Positions 1-8,734 of a stretch of DNA of 64,000 bases are shown here, in pieces (position 1 is the first letter of the stretch; every line of letters begins with the position of its first letter). The notes under the pieces were generated by a model that saw nothing but the letters and a program-made list of their open reading frames with translations, was not told the DNA's origin and searched no databases. The stretch lies in NCBI GenBank assembly GCA_963664035.2, contig OY760867.2, forward strand, positions 1,674,001 through 1,738,000. The letters run 5' to 3'. A program made the position numbers and the translations under genes. This DNA is from G958296245 sp963664035 (GTDB lineage: Bacteria > Chloroflexota > Dehalococcoidia > Lucifugimonadales > G958296245).

Positions 1-2
1 AC

Positions 3-2426
3 AACTTCAGGGCCATCCAGCAGTTCGAGGGCGATTACGTCGAATACGACGACCCGCCGGCCATCGAGGACGGCCGCCTCTCGATAGACGGCGCTGCGAA
101 GAACGGCGTGGACCTGGTGGAAGAGCGCGATTTGAGGGTGGAGGTGTATTACTACCCGCCCCCAGCCCCGCTTGCCAGGGGGCAGCTCTCGAGGACGCAT
201 TGCTCTGACGCGGGCCTTCCCATAGCGGAGCTGCGTCCGGCCCCGGCAGGATATACCCTCACACGCGTCTACAGCAGGTGTCCCCGCCCATACGATGTTC
301 CGGCGGATACCCCTGCGCCCCAGGTCGGCCAACCACAGCCTGACGTAAGCGCGTCGATCCAGACCGAGGCAACGGTCTCGTTGATCACGGCGTCGGAATG
401 GACGGCCAGGGGGACGGAGTTCTCGGTCAGGGCCGACCTGGAGGAGCTGCTTTCCGAGCACGGCAACGGCGTATACACCGTCGTCGTGCGGGGCGTCATT
501 GAAGGCGAGCGGGTCGTCATCTCACAATACTCCATCTTCCACGGGGTCACACCGCCCGATAGCTACGCGCCGCCGACGCCTACGCCGACTCCTACAAGCA
601 CTCCCACGCCTGCCGGTAGGCTAACGCCTGGGCCAACGAAGACGCCGACGCCCACCAACACGTCCACCTCCACACCGACGCCAACGCCAACTCCGACGCC
701 GACGCCCACGCCAACTCCGGCGCCCACGCCGGCGCCCACGCCCACGCCTACGCCCACCAGCACCCCCACGCCCGTACCCACCGTAAGCCTCGCCCTGAAT
801 GCGAGTACTACCCTGGCAGGCTACTGGTCCGACGGCGCCGCCAGCGTCCGGGTGGGCGTGTCGCTGCGCAACGATGGGAATCTCAGGCTCGACCGCGCGC
901 AGCCGGTGGCGCTCACGTGCGTTTCGGATGATGCTCGGGACGGCTGCCGCGAGGAGGCGAGCCTGTCCCTGGCAGACGGGTTCGGGCCGGCGTCCACCGA
1001 ATTCGTGCTGCGCCTTCCGATGGGCAGGACGGCGCTGGAGATCGACTACGGCGGGGACGAATCGCTGGCGTTGGACGTGGAGGTGCCCGAGCGCATCGTG
1101 GGGATCGAGCGTGACGTCTGGGAGTGTTACAGCCACAGGCCCGCCGAGCCGGTGGCGAACGCCTTCCAGGACGACGCTGACGGTTGCGGCGGTTGGGCGG
1201 CGGAGACCGTGGAGAAGTGGCTCGACGACGCGCCGGTGAAGGTCTGGGCCGCCGGCGACGACCGCTACGTCGAAGTCCTCCGGGAGGTCATAGCCGAGCT
1301 TTCCCCGGTCCTGGACCTGGAGTTCCAGTGGGTGGACGAGGAGAGGAAGGCGGACCTGAAGGCGTTCGTCGGCATACCGCGCTCGGCGCGGGCCGAGTAC
1401 GGCTTCGACGTTGGGTACGACTACTACGTCGACTACGCGGGCTTCGGCGGCGCGGACACCAGGAACGGGGAGGCCCTGTCCGGCCACGTGGTCGTCTGGC
1501 TCCGGGACCCGGACGAGTGGGAAGCCAGGGACCGCGACAAGGCGAAGCACACGATGATGCACGAGGTGCTGCACGCGATGGGCCCCATAGGCCACAGCAC
1601 CAGGATCGGCAGCGTCATGTCGTATAGCTCCGGTCTCAAGAGGCTGAGCCCGATGGACGGATCGCTGATCCGGCTGAACTCCCATCGCCTCGTGCGGCCC
1701 GGTATGACGATGGCGGAGGTCGAGGCCCTCATAGTCTTCAGGGAGGACCTGCTGGACGCGTCCTCGCCGCCTGAGCCGGACGCCCATGGGATGGTCTGGC
1801 GCGCCACTACAGCGTTGTGGGAGGCGGGATCGGCCAGGTTCGAGATACGGGGAGGATGGACGGAGAGGAGATGCGGCGGAACGTTCGGGGCCAGGAGAGG
1901 ACTCGCGACCCTCGACCTGGGCAACTTCGGCTGGCTCCCGTACCATGGGGCCACCCTGGTGCGCTTCGACGACCATGTCGACACGTTCTGGATACACTGG
2001 TCCGCCGATGACCGGAAGTGGTCCTACTGGCGCGAAGAGGCAGGCAGCTTGAGCGCGGTCGGGGCTGCCGACCTGCGAGGTTCCACCTCGTGGTGGGGGG
2101 AGACCGCCCGGTTGACCGGGGCGCTGGGCAGCCTTCTCAACGACGCTGAGGCGGACGACATTACGCTCGCGGCCCGCTCGGACGGCACGGTCACGCTCGA
2201 AGCCACCCTGGACGATTCCTACCCGACGTTCTGGCTGGAGAGCGGCGAGACGATGGACTTCACGCTGGTGCTCGACGACGAGACCTACGAGATCGAGGGG
2301 TACAGCTACAACTGGCGCCAGGCCCCGGCCTCCGGCTCCTGCGTCTACGAGGAGACCGCCGAGGAGGTCGAGTTGGGCGTCGAGATAGACGTCCCCACCG
2401 GCATCAATCTGAACACGTTCAAGTGA
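3..2426 (+). CDS. Secreted metzincin-type zinc protease, 5' partial
   Basis: The frame is open to the left window edge, so the N-terminus is missing. In order it holds an N-terminal region of unknown fold (about 190 aa), a Pro-Thr linker coded by 634-780, an Ig/CARDB-like segment, and a protease domain. The zinc site reads HEVLHAMGPIGH (codons 1560-1595), the HExxHxxGxxH metzincin signature, followed eight residues later by a Met-turn (SVMSY, Met codon 1617). A 200-residue C-terminal beta-rich region follows. Peptidase activity outside the membrane is inferred from the motif and linker. The neighbour at 2564-4840 is a close paralogue from the linker onward. The substrate is unknown. The N-terminal part could be a CAP/SCP-like domain, but I cannot confirm that. 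Confidence 0.8.
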   Translation, partial: NFRAIQQFEGDYVEYDDPPAIEDGRLSIDGAAKNGVDLVEERDLRVEVYYYPPPAPLARGQLSRTHCSDAGLPIAELRPAPAGYTLTRVYSRCPRPYDVPADTPAPQVGQPQPDVSASIQTEATVSLITASEWTARGTEFSVRADLEELLSEHGNGVYTVVVRGVIEGERVVISQYSIFHGVTPPDSYAPPTPTPTPTSTPTPAGRLTPGPTKTPTPTNTSTSTPTPTPTPTPTPTPTPAPTPAPTPTPTPTSTPTPVPTVSLALNASTTLAGYWSDGAASVRVGVSLRNDGNLRLDRAQPVALTCVSDDARDGCREEASLSLADGFGPASTEFVLRLPMGRTALEIDYGGDESLALDVEVPERIVGIERDVWECYSHRPAEPVANAFQDDADGCGGWAAETVEKWLDDAPVKVWAAGDDRYVEVLREVIAELSPVLDLEFQWVDEERKADLKAFVGIPRSARAEYGFDVGYDYYVDYAGFGGADTRNGEALSGHVVVWLRDPDEWEARDRDKAKHTMMHEVLHAMGPIGHSTRIGSVMSYSSGLKRLSPMDGSLIRLNSHRLVRPGMTMAEVEALIVFREDLLDASSPPEPDAHGMVWRATTALWEAGSARFEIRGGWTERRCGGTFGARRGLATLDLGNFGWLPYHGATLVRFDDHVDTFWIHWSADDRKWSYWREEAGSLSAVGAADLRGSTSWWGETARLTGALGSLLNDAEADDITLAARSDGTVTLEATLDDSYPTFWLESGETMDFTLVLDDETYEIEGYSYNWRQAPASGSCVYEETAEEVELGVEIDVPTGINLNTFK

Positions 2427-2563
2427 CTACCGGAGTCGTAGCCGCCTGATCTCATTGGATAGATGCCGCGCCGTAACACCCGCTTGACTCGAATAACTTC
2501 TCTATACTAGCCTTGCAGAGGAACCGCCCCCTTGTGTGAGGGGATCCCCACTCATAACCATAC

Positions 2564-4840
2564 ATGAGACAATCGTCCCCCATCCTCTCCGCCCTGTTCG
2601 CAATCGTGGCGCTCGTCGCATGCGGCGAAGACCCCGACATAGACGCCACCGTTGAAGCTAAGATCGCAGCGACGGTCGAGGCACAAGCCGCCAGGCAGGC
2701 CGCCATAGCCGCAGGCGTTCAGGCGACTATGGAAGCCATGCCTACCGCCACGCCTACTGTCACTCCATCGCCCACACCTACATCCACTCCTACGCCCACA
2801 CCCACTCCAATCCCCACGCCATTGGCTACCCCAACGCCTACCAGCACGCCAACTCCCACGGCCACGGCGACACCGACGCCCACTAACACGGCTATACCCA
2901 CTCCGACACCCACTAATACGCCCACGCCCACTTACACACCCACATCGGTTCCCACACCCACGCCTACCGAGACGCCCACGCCAATGCCAACAGCCACCCC
3001 AACGCTTACGCCGACGCCAACTCCCACGCCGACGCCGACTCCCACGCCGACACCAACGCCGACACCAACGCCGACTTCCACGCCGACGCCGACACCAACG
3101 CCGACACCAACGCCGACTTCCACGCCGACGCCGACTCCAACGCCGACTCCCACGCCGACACCGACTCCCACCAGTACTCCTACGCCTGTACCCACTGTCA
3201 ACCTCGCCCTGAATGCGAGTACGACGCTGGCCGGCTACTGGTCCGACGGCACGGCGAACGTCGAGGTGGGGGTGTCGCTCCGCAATGATGGAAGCCTACG
3301 GTTCGATGGCGCGCAGCGTGTGGCTCTCACGTGCATCCAAGACGAGAACGTGTCGGGTATCTGTAGTCAAGAAGCGAGCCTCTCTCTCGAAGATGGGTTC
3401 GGGCCAGTGTCCGTCCAATTCGTGCTGCGGCTTCCGATGGGCAGGACGGCCCTGGAGATCGACTACGGCGGGGACGATTTGCTGACGTTGGACGTGGACG
3501 TGCCCGAGCGCATCCTGGGAGTAGAGCGCGATGTCTGGGAGTGCTACAGCCATAGGCCGACTGAGCCTATCGCGAACGCCTTCCAGGACGACGCTGACGG
3601 CTGCGGCGGCTGGGCGACGGAAACCGTGGAGAAGTGGCTCAACGACGTGCCGGTGAAGGTCTGGGCCGCCGGAGACGACCGCTATATTGAAGTCCTCAAA
3701 GAGGTCATAGACGAACTGGCGCCCTTCTTGGACTTGGAGTTCCAATGGGTCGATGAGGAAAGAAAGGCCGACCTCAAGACCTTCGTCGGGATACCCCGCT
3801 CAGCACGGGCCGAGTATGGGTTTGACGTGGGGTACTACGTGGACTATGCAGGGTTTGGGGGCTCGGACACTAGGAACGGAGAGGCCGTGTCCGGCCACGT
3901 GGTCGTATGGCTCCGGGAGCCCGACGAGTGGGAGGCCAGAGACCGGGATAGGGTCAAGCACACGATGATGCACGAGGTGCTGCACGCAATGGGCCCCATC
4001 GGCCACAGCACCAGGATTGGCAGCGTCATGTCGTACAGTTCCGACATGAAGAAGCTGAGCCCGATGGACGAATCCCTAATCCGGCTGAACTCCCATCGCC
4101 TTGTCCAGCCTGGCATGACGATGGCCGAAGTTGAGGACCTCATAGTCTTTAGAGACGACCTGCTGGATGCGCCCCCGCCGCTCGAGCCGGACGCCCACGA
4201 AATGGTCTGGCGCGCCACAATCGCGTTGTGGGAGGCGGGCTCAGCGAGGTTCAAGGTACGGGGAGGATGGCCGGAGCGAAAGTGTGGTCTCACCTTCGGA
4301 GTCAGGAGAGGACTCGTGACCCTCGATCTGGGTAACTTCGGCTGGCTCCCGTACCATGGGGCTTACTTGGCTCGCTTCGACGACCAAGTTAACACCTTCT
4401 GGATTCTCTATTCTCGTGGCGACCGAAAGCGGTTGTACTGGAGTGAAGAAGCGGACGGGTTGCGCCCAGTGGGAGCGGACCATGTCGATGACGCCACCGC
4501 GTGGTGGGTATCGATCATCAAGTTCACTAGAGTGCTCGGTAGCATTCTCAATGACGCCAAGGCGGGCGACATAAAGGTTGCGGAGCGCTCGAATGGAACA
4601 GTAACGCTCGAGGTCACCCTGGACGATTCCTACCCGACGTTCTGGCTGGATAGCGGCGAGACGGTGGACTTCACGCTGGTCCTAGACGATGAGACCTACG
4701 AGATCGAGGGATATAGCTACAGGTTCTGGTCGCCGCCTACTCCGGGCACATGCGATATCTACGAGGAGGTGGCTGAGGAGGTCGAACTAGGCGTCCAGAT
4801 CGATGTCCCCCCAGAAATCAAACTCAACACCTTCAAGTGA
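2564..4840 (+). CDS. Lipoprotein metzincin-type zinc protease, paralogue of upstream gene
   Basis: 758 aa. The N-terminus is a lipoprotein signal with lipobox LVAC (Cys20), then a short Ala-rich helical stretch and a very long Pro-Thr linker (about residues 60-210). The Ig/CARDB-like and protease domains match the upstream gene almost residue for residue. Zinc ligands are His470, His474 and His481 with Glu471, and the Met-turn Met is 489. It is probably anchored on the outer face of the membrane with the linker acting as a stalk. Compared with the upstream copy it lacks two residues in the 'VGYDYYVDY' segment (here 'VGYYVDY'). No clear Shine-Dalgarno precedes ATG 2564; a GAGGGG lies about 22 nt upstream. 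Confidence 0.85.
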   Translation: MRQSSPILSALFAIVALVACGEDPDIDATVEAKIAATVEAQAARQAAIAAGVQATMEAMPTATPTVTPSPTPTSTPTPTPTPIPTPLATPTPTSTPTPTATATPTPTNTAIPTPTPTNTPTPTYTPTSVPTPTPTETPTPMPTATPTLTPTPTPTPTPTPTPTPTPTPTPTSTPTPTPTPTPTPTSTPTPTPTPTPTPTPTPTSTPTPVPTVNLALNASTTLAGYWSDGTANVEVGVSLRNDGSLRFDGAQRVALTCIQDENVSGICSQEASLSLEDGFGPVSVQFVLRLPMGRTALEIDYGGDDLLTLDVDVPERILGVERDVWECYSHRPTEPIANAFQDDADGCGGWATETVEKWLNDVPVKVWAAGDDRYIEVLKEVIDELAPFLDLEFQWVDEERKADLKTFVGIPRSARAEYGFDVGYYVDYAGFGGSDTRNGEAVSGHVVVWLREPDEWEARDRDRVKHTMMHEVLHAMGPIGHSTRIGSVMSYSSDMKKLSPMDESLIRLNSHRLVQPGMTMAEVEDLIVFRDDLLDAPPPLEPDAHEMVWRATIALWEAGSARFKVRGGWPERKCGLTFGVRRGLVTLDLGNFGWLPYHGAYLARFDDQVNTFWILYSRGDRKRLYWSEEADGLRPVGADHVDDATAWWVSIIKFTRVLGSILNDAKAGDIKVAERSNGTVTLEVTLDDSYPTFWLDSGETVDFTLVLDDETYEIEGYSYRFWSPPTPGTCDIYEEVAEEVELGVQIDVPPEIKLNTFK
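2743..3192 (+). repeat. Pro-Thr-coding minisatellite
   Basis: Short tandem units of the type (A)C(G/A)CC(G/C/A)AC encode alternating Pro and Thr with occasional Ser. Shorter stretches of the same type lie at 634-780, 26655-26820 and 27095-27470. Copy number is likely to vary by slippage, changing linker length without breaking frame. Confidence 0.85.
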
Positions 4841-5139
4841 CCCTTCATCCTCTAGGGCGTCCACTGTCGCTTGCGTTGGATATTATAGCGCCAATTGACT
4901 TAAACGCCTCAATTATCCGGTATGAGTGCACCCGCGAACGCAAGCACTGCATTGCCGGTCAGCCAATCCTTCTTGAGTCCCCGCTTCGTTCATTGTCGTC
5001 TCCCTCTCCCAGGTACGCTACACGGGGCCGGCCCGCCATCGATAATGTGGAGTGGCGATGTCGTACTCCACTGCCCAAGTGACGTGATATGCGGGTACTT
5101 GGCGAAGGGCCGACCGCGGCCCTTGCCATCCACAGAACG

Positions 5140-5410
5140 CGCGTGCTATACTCCCCTCATGCACCACCACACACTCGTAGGGGCGGGTTTCAAACCCGCC
5201 CTCCCAATCCTGGCACGCCGCCCGGCCATCCCGCGACCGCGTGTCACATTCTGCCTCATCCCCTGTCTCATTCAGTCTATTTCGTGTCTCATTTTGCCTA
5301 TTTCGTGTCCTCCCCTGTCACACGGTCCATAGCTGAAATGAGACAAAAGAGACAAAATGTGACACTTTCAAAGGAAAAGCGGGTAAAACTCGCTATCCCC
5401 TCATCGGCCG
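5140..5410 (+). repeat. Dispersed intergenic repeat R1, copy 1
   Basis: About 270 bp that reappears inverted at 13746-13999. Shared blocks include the stretch around 'GCGTGCTATACTCCCC', the 'CGCGACCGCGTGTCACATT' block and the 'GGTCCATAGCTGAA' block. This copy contains an extra palindromic REP-B element (5176-5207) that is absent from the other copy. Confidence 0.8.
5176..5207. repeat. REP-B palindromic repeat
   Basis: A near-perfect palindrome centred on GGGCGGGTTT/AAACCCGCCC, preceded by GTAGG. Other copies lie at 6634-6664, 12188-12217, 42283-42308 and, rearranged, at 15074-15160. Confidence 0.85.
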
Positions 5411-5521
5411 GCCGCTCGTCCGGCGCCCTTCTACCGGCCATCGCCCGCAAGCGGGCTGCACGGGTGGGCCGTCGTGGGATACAATGGCGCCGCAAGCACC
5501 CTGGTCCGTGCGGGAGGCGCC

Positions 5522-6616
5522 ATGAGCACACGATTCGTCGGTACGAGCAAGTACGATCTGGACACGCCGGTGCTGCTGGTCGACCTCGACCGGATGGAGA
5601 GCAACATCCGCCGGATGACCGATACCTTCGAGCAGGCGGGCGTCAACTGGCGGCCCCACAGCAAGGGGCAGAAGGTCCCCGCCATCGCGCACCAGGAGAT
5701 CGCGGCGGGCGCCATCGGCGTCACCTGCGCCAAGCTGGAGGAGGCCGAGGTGATGGCCGCCGCCGGCATCAAGGACATCCTGATCGCCAACCAGGTCGTC
5801 GGCCCCATAAAGGTCGCGCGCCTCGTCAACCTCTGCCGCCACGCCGACGTGATCGCCACCGTGGACAGCCTTCAGAACGTGCGCGAGATCGACGCGGCGG
5901 CGGGCGAGCTGGGGGTCAAGCCCCGCGTGGTCGTTGAGGTGGACGTTGGCACCAACCGCTGCGGCGTCGACCCGGGCGAGGCCGCCGTCGCCCTCTCGGA
6001 GGAGGTGGACAGGTCGCCCAACCTGCGGTACGCGGGTCTGATGGGCTGGGAGGGCCACACGGCCGGGATGCCGGACGGCCCCGACAAGCGGGCCGCGATC
6101 GAGAAGGCCGTGGGGATGCTGACCATGAGCGCCCGGATGTGCGGCGAGGCGGGGCTGTCGGTGGAGATCGTCAGCTGCGGCGGCAGCGGCACCTACTGGA
6201 TAAGCTCCTGGATTCCCGGCGTCACCGAGATACAGGCGGGCGGCGGCATCTTCAGCGACATGTTCTACGCCGCGGCCGGCCTCAAGCACGAGTTCGCCAT
6301 GACCGTGCTCACGACGGTCGTGAGCCGCCCCACGCCCGACCGGATCGTTGTGGACGGCGGGCGCAAGACGATGATGATCGAGGTCGCCAAGCCGAGGCCG
6401 ATGGACATCCTCGGCGTGTCGAACATGGGCTTCTCGGCGGAGCACACCTCCATCACCCTGGACGAGCCGTCCGAGAGCCCGCGCATCGGCGACAAGGTGG
6501 AGTTCATCATAGGCTACGGCGACACGACCGTGTGCCTGCACGACGAGATGTACGGCATACGCAACGGCATGGTGGAGACGGTGTGGCCCATCCTGGGCCG
6601 CGGCAAGCTGAGGTAA
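5522..6616 (+). CDS. DSD1 / D-threonine aldolase-like PLP enzyme
   Basis: 364 aa from ATG 5522, chosen because GGGAGG sits about 5 nt upstream; an in-frame ATG at 5474 has no such site. The N-terminal half is the alanine-racemase-type PLP barrel. PHSKGQK (45-51) carries the probable Schiff-base Lys48, equivalent to the PHxKTHK site of D-threonine aldolase and D-serine dehydratase. The C-terminal half is the D-serine-dehydratase-like domain, with conserved 'AEHTS' and 'CLHDEMYG' segments that bind a metal in the family. Likely reaction: retro-aldol cleavage or dehydration of a D-3-hydroxy amino acid. The substrate is not predictable. It heads a three-gene cluster with the genes at 6700 and 7938. 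Confidence 0.85.
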   Translation: MSTRFVGTSKYDLDTPVLLVDLDRMESNIRRMTDTFEQAGVNWRPHSKGQKVPAIAHQEIAAGAIGVTCAKLEEAEVMAAAGIKDILIANQVVGPIKVARLVNLCRHADVIATVDSLQNVREIDAAAGELGVKPRVVVEVDVGTNRCGVDPGEAAVALSEEVDRSPNLRYAGLMGWEGHTAGMPDGPDKRAAIEKAVGMLTMSARMCGEAGLSVEIVSCGGSGTYWISSWIPGVTEIQAGGGIFSDMFYAAAGLKHEFAMTVLTTVVSRPTPDRIVVDGGRKTMMIEVAKPRPMDILGVSNMGFSAEHTSITLDEPSESPRIGDKVEFIIGYGDTTVCLHDEMYGIRNGMVETVWPILGRGKLR

Positions 6617-6633
6617 TCCATACGCATCACCTG

Positions 6634-6664
6634 GTAGGGGCGGGTTTCAAACCCGCCCTCCCAT
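6634..6664. repeat. REP-B palindromic repeat
   Basis: The same GTAGGGGCGGGTTT / AAACCCGCCC palindrome as at 5176, here in the 83-bp gap between two genes of the cluster. If transcribed it would form a stable hairpin that could separate expression of the two genes. Confidence 0.8.
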
Positions 6665-6699
6665 CGGCATTTGCCAACACATAGGCGGAGGTGACGAAG

Positions 6700-7908
6700 A
6701 TGGTTGTAGACGTGCATAGCAGTCTTGCCGGAGGGCCGGTTGGGGTCGATAGCCTTTCCGGGCTGCCGCGGGAGTTGGCCTTCACGGTGGAGGAGTACGA
6801 GGGTCGGATGGAGGGCGTCAGGCGCGCGATGGCGGAGGCGAACGTCGACGTCTTCGTCGTGCGCCATCCGCCCAACGTCTTCTACCTCTCCGGCCACCAG
6901 AGCTTCGCCATGTTCGGCGGCGAGTGCGTCATCCTGCCGCTGAACGGCGACCCGACCCTGGTGGTGCATCCCCCGGAGCTTGGCACGGCCCTGCTGCACA
7001 CCTGGATGGACGAGGTACACGGCTACCCGGGCCGCGCGCACGAGGAGTATCAGGCGGAGCTGCTGAAGGGGCAGGGGTTCGGCGGCGCGAGGGTGGCCGT
7101 CGAGAGCTCGCTGGCGGGCATGACGCCGGAAGGCTTCGACACGCTCCGCCGGGCGCTGCCCGACGCTGAGATGGTCGACGGCTCGGGGTTCGTCGCGTCG
7201 GTCAAGATCACCAAGTCGCCGCGGGAGATCGAGTACCTGCGCCAGGCGGCCCGCATGACCGACGCCGGGATCATGGCGTCCATCGACGCCGCCGCGGAGG
7301 GCGCGACCGACAACGACGTGGCCGCCGCCGGCAACGAGGCGCTCATCGCCGCGGGCAGCGAGTACATGTGCCTGTCGCCCATCCTCACCACGGGCCGGCG
7401 GTCGGGCATCCTCCACTCCACGCACAAGCGCGTTCCCCTGGGCAAGGGCGACAGCGTCTGCATGGAGTTCGGGGCCTGCGTGCAGCGCTATACCGCGCCC
7501 ATGATGCGCACCGTGTCCATCGGCGAGCCGGAGCCCGGCGTGGCGCGGCTTGCCAACGCCTGCATTGCGGGGCTCAACAACGTGCTGGGCGCGATGCGCG
7601 CGGGCGTTACCGCCGACGAGGTGGCGCGGGAAGGCTGGAAGGGGGTGGACCCCGCCGGGCCCGGCCTGGTCTTCCACGGCGTCTTCGCCTACGCGGTGGG
7701 CGCCGGCTTCCCGCCAAGCTGGGGGGACGCTACGGCGAGCATCTCGCTCGGCAACCGGACGCGCCTGCAGGCGGGCATGGTCTTCCACCACCCGGTGGCG
7801 CTGCGCCAGCTAGGGGAGTACGGTACGATGTTCAGCGAGACGACCGTGGTCACGGAGGACGGATGCGAGGTGCTGACGAGCGTCGACCGCGAGCTATTCA
7901 TCCGGTGA
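6700..7908 (+). CDS. M24-family creatinase / ectoine hydrolase-like protein lacking the metal site
   Basis: 402 aa from ATG 6700, with GGAGGTG about 6 nt upstream. An upstream in-frame GTG at 6691 would overlap that SD. The fold is the two-domain 'pita-bread' M24 family (Xaa-Pro peptidase, creatinase, ectoine hydrolase DoeA/EutD). The first metal Asp position is Glu256 and the second is Pro267 (in 'MEFGACVQRYTAPMMRT'), and the usual GHG is 'AVGAGFPPSWGD'. The binuclear metal site is therefore absent, as in creatinase and ectoine hydrolase. I infer a metal-free C-N hydrolase acting on a small molecule rather than a peptidase. Confidence 0.8.
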   Translation: MVVDVHSSLAGGPVGVDSLSGLPRELAFTVEEYEGRMEGVRRAMAEANVDVFVVRHPPNVFYLSGHQSFAMFGGECVILPLNGDPTLVVHPPELGTALLHTWMDEVHGYPGRAHEEYQAELLKGQGFGGARVAVESSLAGMTPEGFDTLRRALPDAEMVDGSGFVASVKITKSPREIEYLRQAARMTDAGIMASIDAAAEGATDNDVAAAGNEALIAAGSEYMCLSPILTTGRRSGILHSTHKRVPLGKGDSVCMEFGACVQRYTAPMMRTVSIGEPEPGVARLANACIAGLNNVLGAMRAGVTADEVAREGWKGVDPAGPGLVFHGVFAYAVGAGFPPSWGDATASISLGNRTRLQAGMVFHHPVALRQLGEYGTMFSETTVVTEDGCEVLTSVDRELFIR

Positions 7909-7937
7909 CCCGTCACGCCATATATAAGGAGGGACCC

Positions 7938-8684
7938 ATGAGCGCGCAGTCCATCGGAATAGTATGGCCCGGGCCTCCCACGCCGGAGGACAACGAGGAG
8001 ACGCGGCGGTTCATGCCGGGCGGCGTCGCCTTCCACAAGACCGGCACGAAGCGCGACCCCAATGCCGATTCGCCGGCCGGCGGCATCACGCTGGAGCGGC
8101 TGCTTCTCCTGCCAGTCAACTCCAACATCGAGGAGGCTGGCGAGGAGCTGGCGCCCCTGGGCGTCTCCGCCATCGGCTACGGCTGCACGTCGGCCAGCTA
8201 CGTCAGGGGCGTCGGCGGCGACGTGGACATATCGGACCGGATCACCGCGGCCACCGGCCTGCCCGCCACCACCACGTCGTCCGCCGCCGTGGAGGCGCTG
8301 CGCAGCCTGGGCGTGAAGCGCGTATCGGTGCTCTCGCCGCACGTGGACGAACTGAACGTGAGGCTCCGGGGCTTCCTGGAGGGCAGCGGCTTCGAGGTCG
8401 TCCACATGAGGGGCCTCAACAAGCTCAGCGGCATCGAGCACATACCGCAGGAGGACATCCGGCAGCTGGTGCTACAGCTCGTGGACCGCCCGGACGCCGA
8501 CGGCGTATTCATAAGCTGCACCGGCATGAGGACATCGGAGATCCTCGACTCGCTGGAGGATTCGATAGGCAAGCCCGTCGTCTCGGCGATGCAGGCGACC
8601 GTCTGGCATACCCTCCTCAAGGCGGGGATGGACGCAGAGGTCCGCAGCGTAGGCAGCCTCTACCGCCAGCCGGTGGCGGTCTAG
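7938..8684 (+). CDS. Maleate isomerase / Asp-Glu racemase-like protein (EutA-like)
   Basis: 248 aa from ATG 7938, with AAGGAGGG 5-6 nt upstream. It belongs to the Asp/Glu racemase superfamily branch that includes maleate cis-trans isomerase, arylmalonate decarboxylase and EutA. The two catalytic cysteines are at 83 (GYGCTSAS) and 194 (ISCTGM), one in each half of the pseudo-symmetric fold. It lies 29 nt after the M24 gene, so the two are probably co-transcribed. Ectoine-utilisation operons pair an EutA with an M24 hydrolase (EutD), which suggests a related modified-amino-acid pathway here. The substrate is inferred, not shown. Confidence 0.8.
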   Translation: MSAQSIGIVWPGPPTPEDNEETRRFMPGGVAFHKTGTKRDPNADSPAGGITLERLLLLPVNSNIEEAGEELAPLGVSAIGYGCTSASYVRGVGGDVDISDRITAATGLPATTTSSAAVEALRSLGVKRVSVLSPHVDELNVRLRGFLEGSGFEVVHMRGLNKLSGIEHIPQEDIRQLVLQLVDRPDADGVFISCTGMRTSEILDSLEDSIGKPVVSAMQATVWHTLLKAGMDAEVRSVGSLYRQPVAV

Positions 8685-8691
8685 TATAGTC

Positions 8692-8725
8692 CCTTCCCCC
8701 TCAGGGGGAAGGTTAGGATGGGGGT
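8692..8725. repeat. REP-A palindromic repeat abutting ffh
   Basis: Copy of the commonest repeat in the window: CCTTCCCCC...GGGGGAAGG followed by TTAGGATGGGGG. It ends 9 nt before the GTG start of ffh, and its G-run is the only Shine-Dalgarno-like sequence there. Confidence 0.85.
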
Positions 8726-8734
8726 CGTCCCAAC

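Larger units (their letters stand above)
4841..5521. other. Long intergenic region, mostly repeat DNA
   Basis: No credible gene: the short open frames here lack Shine-Dalgarno sites and family-like sequence. The right half (5140-5410) is a dispersed repeat with an inverted copy at 13746-13999. The left half (4841-5139) has no feature I can name. A TACAAT at 5480-5485 could be the -10 box for the gene starting at 5522. Confidence 0.6.

Noticed and set aside
2484..2508. TTGACT and TATACT as promoter of the second protease gene
   Set aside because: The spacing is only 13 bp, too short for sigma-70; TATACT alone is weak evidence.
4837..5332. Two small open frames after the second protease gene
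   Set aside because: They run into repeat R1 and REP-B and lack SD sites.
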